From: Deltaproteobacteria bacterium
GTDB taxonomy: Bacteria > Desulfobacterota > Syntrophia > Syntrophales > Smithellaceae
Assembly: GCA_017860985.1 (NCBI GenBank)
Contig: JAGFXG010000048.1
Span: 1 to 7,516 of the forward strand
DNA length: 7,516 bases
Direction of reading: 5' to 3'
Made by a program: the position numbers and the translations under genes. Positions within the stretch are counted from its first letter, which is position 1. Every line of letters begins with the position of its first letter. Below the pieces are notes generated by a model. That model was given only the letters and a program-made list of their open reading frames with translations, was not told the DNA's origin and did not search any database. This document shows, piece after piece, positions 5,965 to 7,516 of the stretch.

Positions 5965-6348
5965 TCAGGTCTGCTTCATGGTCCTTTGCGGATTTGCCGT
6001 CTCCGGAAGCTTGATTTCCGCAGATTGCCGGGTATGTCGGTGTCGCTTGGGGTTCGGTTTCGTACTATAAGTACGGGTTAAATCAAATGCGATGCCCCAG
6101 CTTTGACCATTCATTACAGAGTTGGTGCGAACAACTTTCCCCGTTAATTTCGTTTCACCCTTATGTTCGAGACCAATTGAAAGATTTACCATTTCACCTT
6201 CAGGGAAAAATTTTTCCGAAAAAACATACAACCCGCCTAAAGAGAAATTCACTACATGAACAGGGGTGCCTTCGATGATCACTACAATCTTGGCTTTTTC
6301 ATCTTCGGTGTAATTGATTGCATAGCGTTCATAACGTCGTTCGTTCAC
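5965..6348 (-). CDS. PilZ-domain protein (cyclic di-GMP binding)
   Basis: Single PilZ domain, a cyclic di-GMP receptor fold. From GTG 6348 the product is 127 residues. The binding signature is complete: RRYER (R4 and R8 of RxxxR) at the very N-terminus and NFSLGG (N34, S36, G39 of [D/N]xSxxG), followed by barrel strands to GIAFDL (85-90). A basic, low-complexity tail (91-127) follows and may contact a partner. The longer open frame from ATG 6453 lacks a ribosome site, whereas GTG 6348 has GGAG 8 nt upstream and begins just before the RxxxR motif. There is no signal peptide or membrane segment, so it is cytoplasmic. It should change partner contacts when cyclic di-GMP binds; the output (motility, polysaccharide, enzyme control) cannot be read. 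It is the first gene of the unit with the synthetase, 38 nt apart. Confidence 0.9.
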   Translation of the reverse strand: MNERRYERYAINYTEDEKAKIVVIIEGTPVHVVNFSLGGLYVFSEKFFPEGEMVNLSIGLEHKGETKLTGKVVRTNSVMNGQSWGIAFDLTRTYSTKPNPKRHRHTRQSAEIKLPETANPQRTMKQT

Positions 6349-6356
6349 TTTGGAAG

Positions 6357-6360
6357 CTCC
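6357..6360 (-). promoter_or_regulatory. ribosome binding site of the PilZ gene
   Basis: GGAG on the minus strand, 8 nt before GTG 6348. It selects this GTG over the upstream ATG codons at 6453 and 6435, which have no such site. Confidence 0.75.
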
Positions 6361-6413
6361 ATGTACAGTATTGTTATAAGCCGATGCTTTATGCAATATT
6401 AATTTCAAAAGAC

Positions 6414-6443
6414 AATTTACGTTAGTTGACCTCATTGTGTCAA
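6414..6443 (-). promoter_or_regulatory. candidate sigma-70 promoter for the PilZ-synthetase unit
   Basis: On the minus strand, a perfect -35 TTGACA (6438-6443) is followed after 18 nt by TAAATT (6414-6419, 4 of 6 to TATAAT). Transcription would start about 60 nt before GTG 6348. A small inverted repeat TTGAC-N8-GTCAA (6426-6443) overlaps the -35 and could be an operator, though 5-bp arms are weak evidence. The rest of the 214-bp gap between kinase and PilZ genes shows no other feature. Confidence 0.4.
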
Positions 6444-6562
6444 TGGGAAACATAGTGCTAACTGCAGATTTATATTATCGCGAAAGAGTTGATGCGGTTT
6501 GAAATTACCGAACATTTTTTATTCCAGGAAATTCCGGGGCAACATCGTCTGAGGTCCATCAG

Positions 6563-7516
6563 CTATTTCTGATCCAGTACTTCCCGTACCTTGTTGGTCA
6601 GGTCATTTCTGGAGAACGGTTTCTGAATAAAATATACGCCTTCATCGAGAATGCCCTGGTGGGCAATCATATTGGACGTATAGCCTGACATGAACAGGCA
6701 TTTCATGGCGGGATAGATGGAAAGGAATCTTTTCGCAAGATCACGGCCGTTCATCCCGGGCATCACCATGTCGGTAATCAGCAGATGGATTTCCCCACTG
6801 TGCTCCCCCGCCTGCCGGATCGCCTCTTCAGGCGTGGCAGCGGCCAGAACCTCATACCCCTGCTGCTCCAGCATGATCCTGCACAGGTCCAGAATGGCCG
6901 ACTCGTCCTCCACGACCAGCACGGTCTCATGGCCGCGGATCATCGATTCCTGCTTCTGCTCCACCCTGGCCTGCTCGGCTTCGCCTAGGTGCCGGGGCAG
7001 ATAAATCCTGAAGGTTGTTCCATGGCCGGGCTCGCTGTAGACATTGATGAACCCTTTGTTCTGCTTGACGATGCCATAAACCGTGGCCAGCCCCAGGCCC
7101 GTGCCTTTCCCGACATCCTTGGTGGTGAAAAAAGGTTCAAAAAGTCTGTCCTGAACCTTCTTGTCCATGCCGTGACCGTCATCACTCACGGCGAGGAGAA
7201 TATAGTCTCCGGGCGAAATAAAGTAGGGGTACCCGGCGCAAAAGGCCTCATCGATATGAATGTTTTCCAATTCGATGGTGACCTTGCCGACACCGGTGAT
7301 CGCGTCACGCGCATTGACGCACAGGTTTGCCAGAATCTGATCCACCTGGGAGGGATCAACCCTAACCGGCCAGGAATTCACGCCCGGCAGCCAGGACAGA
7401 TGAATGTCCTCTCCGATCAGCCGCTTCAGCATTTTGAGCATGCCCTCCACGGTTTTGCTCATGTCGATCACCCGGGGGGATACCGTCTGTTTGCGGGCAA
7501 AGGCAAGAAGCTGGCG
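6563..7516 (-). CDS. hybrid sensor histidine kinase, C-terminal part (kinase + receiver)
   Basis: Partial gene running off the right edge; the last 317 residues are visible and the frame is open to base 7516, so GTG 7471 is not the true start. Visible residues 1-10 (RQLLAFARKQ) are the end of the dimerisation helix; the phosphorylated His and sensor lie outside. The catalytic domain follows: N box QILANLCVNARDAI (60-73), G1 box DDGHG (112-116), F box FEPFFTTK (126-133), G2 box GKGTGLGL (136-143). After a Gln/Glu-rich linker comes a complete receiver: acidic EDE (203-205), phospho-acceptor Asp249 in LLITDMVMPGMNG, Ser277, Lys299 in KPF. It ends at the receiver with TAG at 6563-6565. The kinase phosphorylates its own receiver and passes the signal on via phosphorelay; the signal and partner are not visible. 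The gene precedes PilZ by 214 bp on the same strand, so a link is possible but unproven. Confidence 0.93.
   Translation of the reverse strand, partial: RQLLAFARKQTVSPRVIDMSKTVEGMLKMLKRLIGEDIHLSWLPGVNSWPVRVDPSQVDQILANLCVNARDAITGVGKVTIELENIHIDEAFCAGYPYFISPGDYILLAVSDDGHGMDKKVQDRLFEPFFTTKDVGKGTGLGLATVYGIVKQNKGFINVYSEPGHGTTFRIYLPRHLGEAEQARVEQKQESMIRGHETVLVVEDESAILDLCRIMLEQQGYEVLAAATPEEAIRQAGEHSGEIHLLITDMVMPGMNGRDLAKRFLSIYPAMKCLFMSGYTSNMIAHQGILDEGVYFIQKPFSRNDLTNKVREVLDQK

Noticed and set aside
6349..6453. N-terminal extension of the PilZ protein by 35 residues
   Set aside because: No ribosome site precedes ATG 6453 or 6435, the extension does not resemble the domain, and it would cover the candidate promoter.
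6481..6562. Terminator for the hybrid kinase gene
   Set aside because: I found only weak, imperfect pairing around GGAATTTCC and no T-run on the minus strand; termination here is not supported.

Overview
The window reads as ordinary chromosomal DNA of a Gram-negative bacterium, most probably a deltaproteobacterial or Desulfobacterota lineage such as the Syntrophales. That placement is inferred from gene content: a NDP-forming acyl-CoA synthetase, a hybrid sensor kinase, a PilZ protein, a small lipoprotein and a -24/-12 (sigma-54) promoter. It was not confirmed by any search. There is no phage, insertion sequence, tRNA, rRNA or CRISPR signal.

Layout. Left part, plus strand: a complete uup (ABC-F ATPase, 40-1935); a 170-residue protein of unknown family (2005-2517); a 263-bp gap; then a small exported Arg/His/Pro-rich protein (2781-3071). 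Upstream of the last gene is a nearly perfect sigma-54 promoter (2723-2738). Right part, minus strand, read from right to left: the 3' part of a hybrid histidine kinase with kinase and receiver modules (6563 to beyond 7516), a PilZ-domain protein (5965-6348), a single-chain NDP-forming acyl-CoA synthetase with ATP-grasp first (3845-5926), and a LEA14-type lipoprotein (3216-3662). The two halves converge on a hairpin-rich spacer (3101-3207) holding a strong, probably bidirectional, terminator.

Three starts were set from sequence signals and differ from the longest open frames. PilZ starts at a GTG with GGAG 8 nt upstream. The synthetase starts at an ATG with GGAGG 7 nt upstream. The lipoprotein probably starts at a GTG that overlaps, as GTGA, the stop of an otherwise unannotated open stretch (3659-3844). 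The synthetase follows PilZ by 38 nt, so PilZ, synthetase and lipoprotein look like one transcription unit ending at the convergent terminator.

How they may work together. Uup is housekeeping (ribosome and DNA-intermediate related). The PilZ protein should sense cyclic di-GMP, and the synthetase should interconvert an acyl-CoA and the free acid with ADP/ATP. The functional link between those two is unknown. The sigma-54 promoter implies that the small exported protein is switched on by an enhancer-binding activator. No clear new multi-gene system is evident. The best leads are the sigma-54-controlled exported protein and the coding-like stretch between the synthetase and the lipoprotein.
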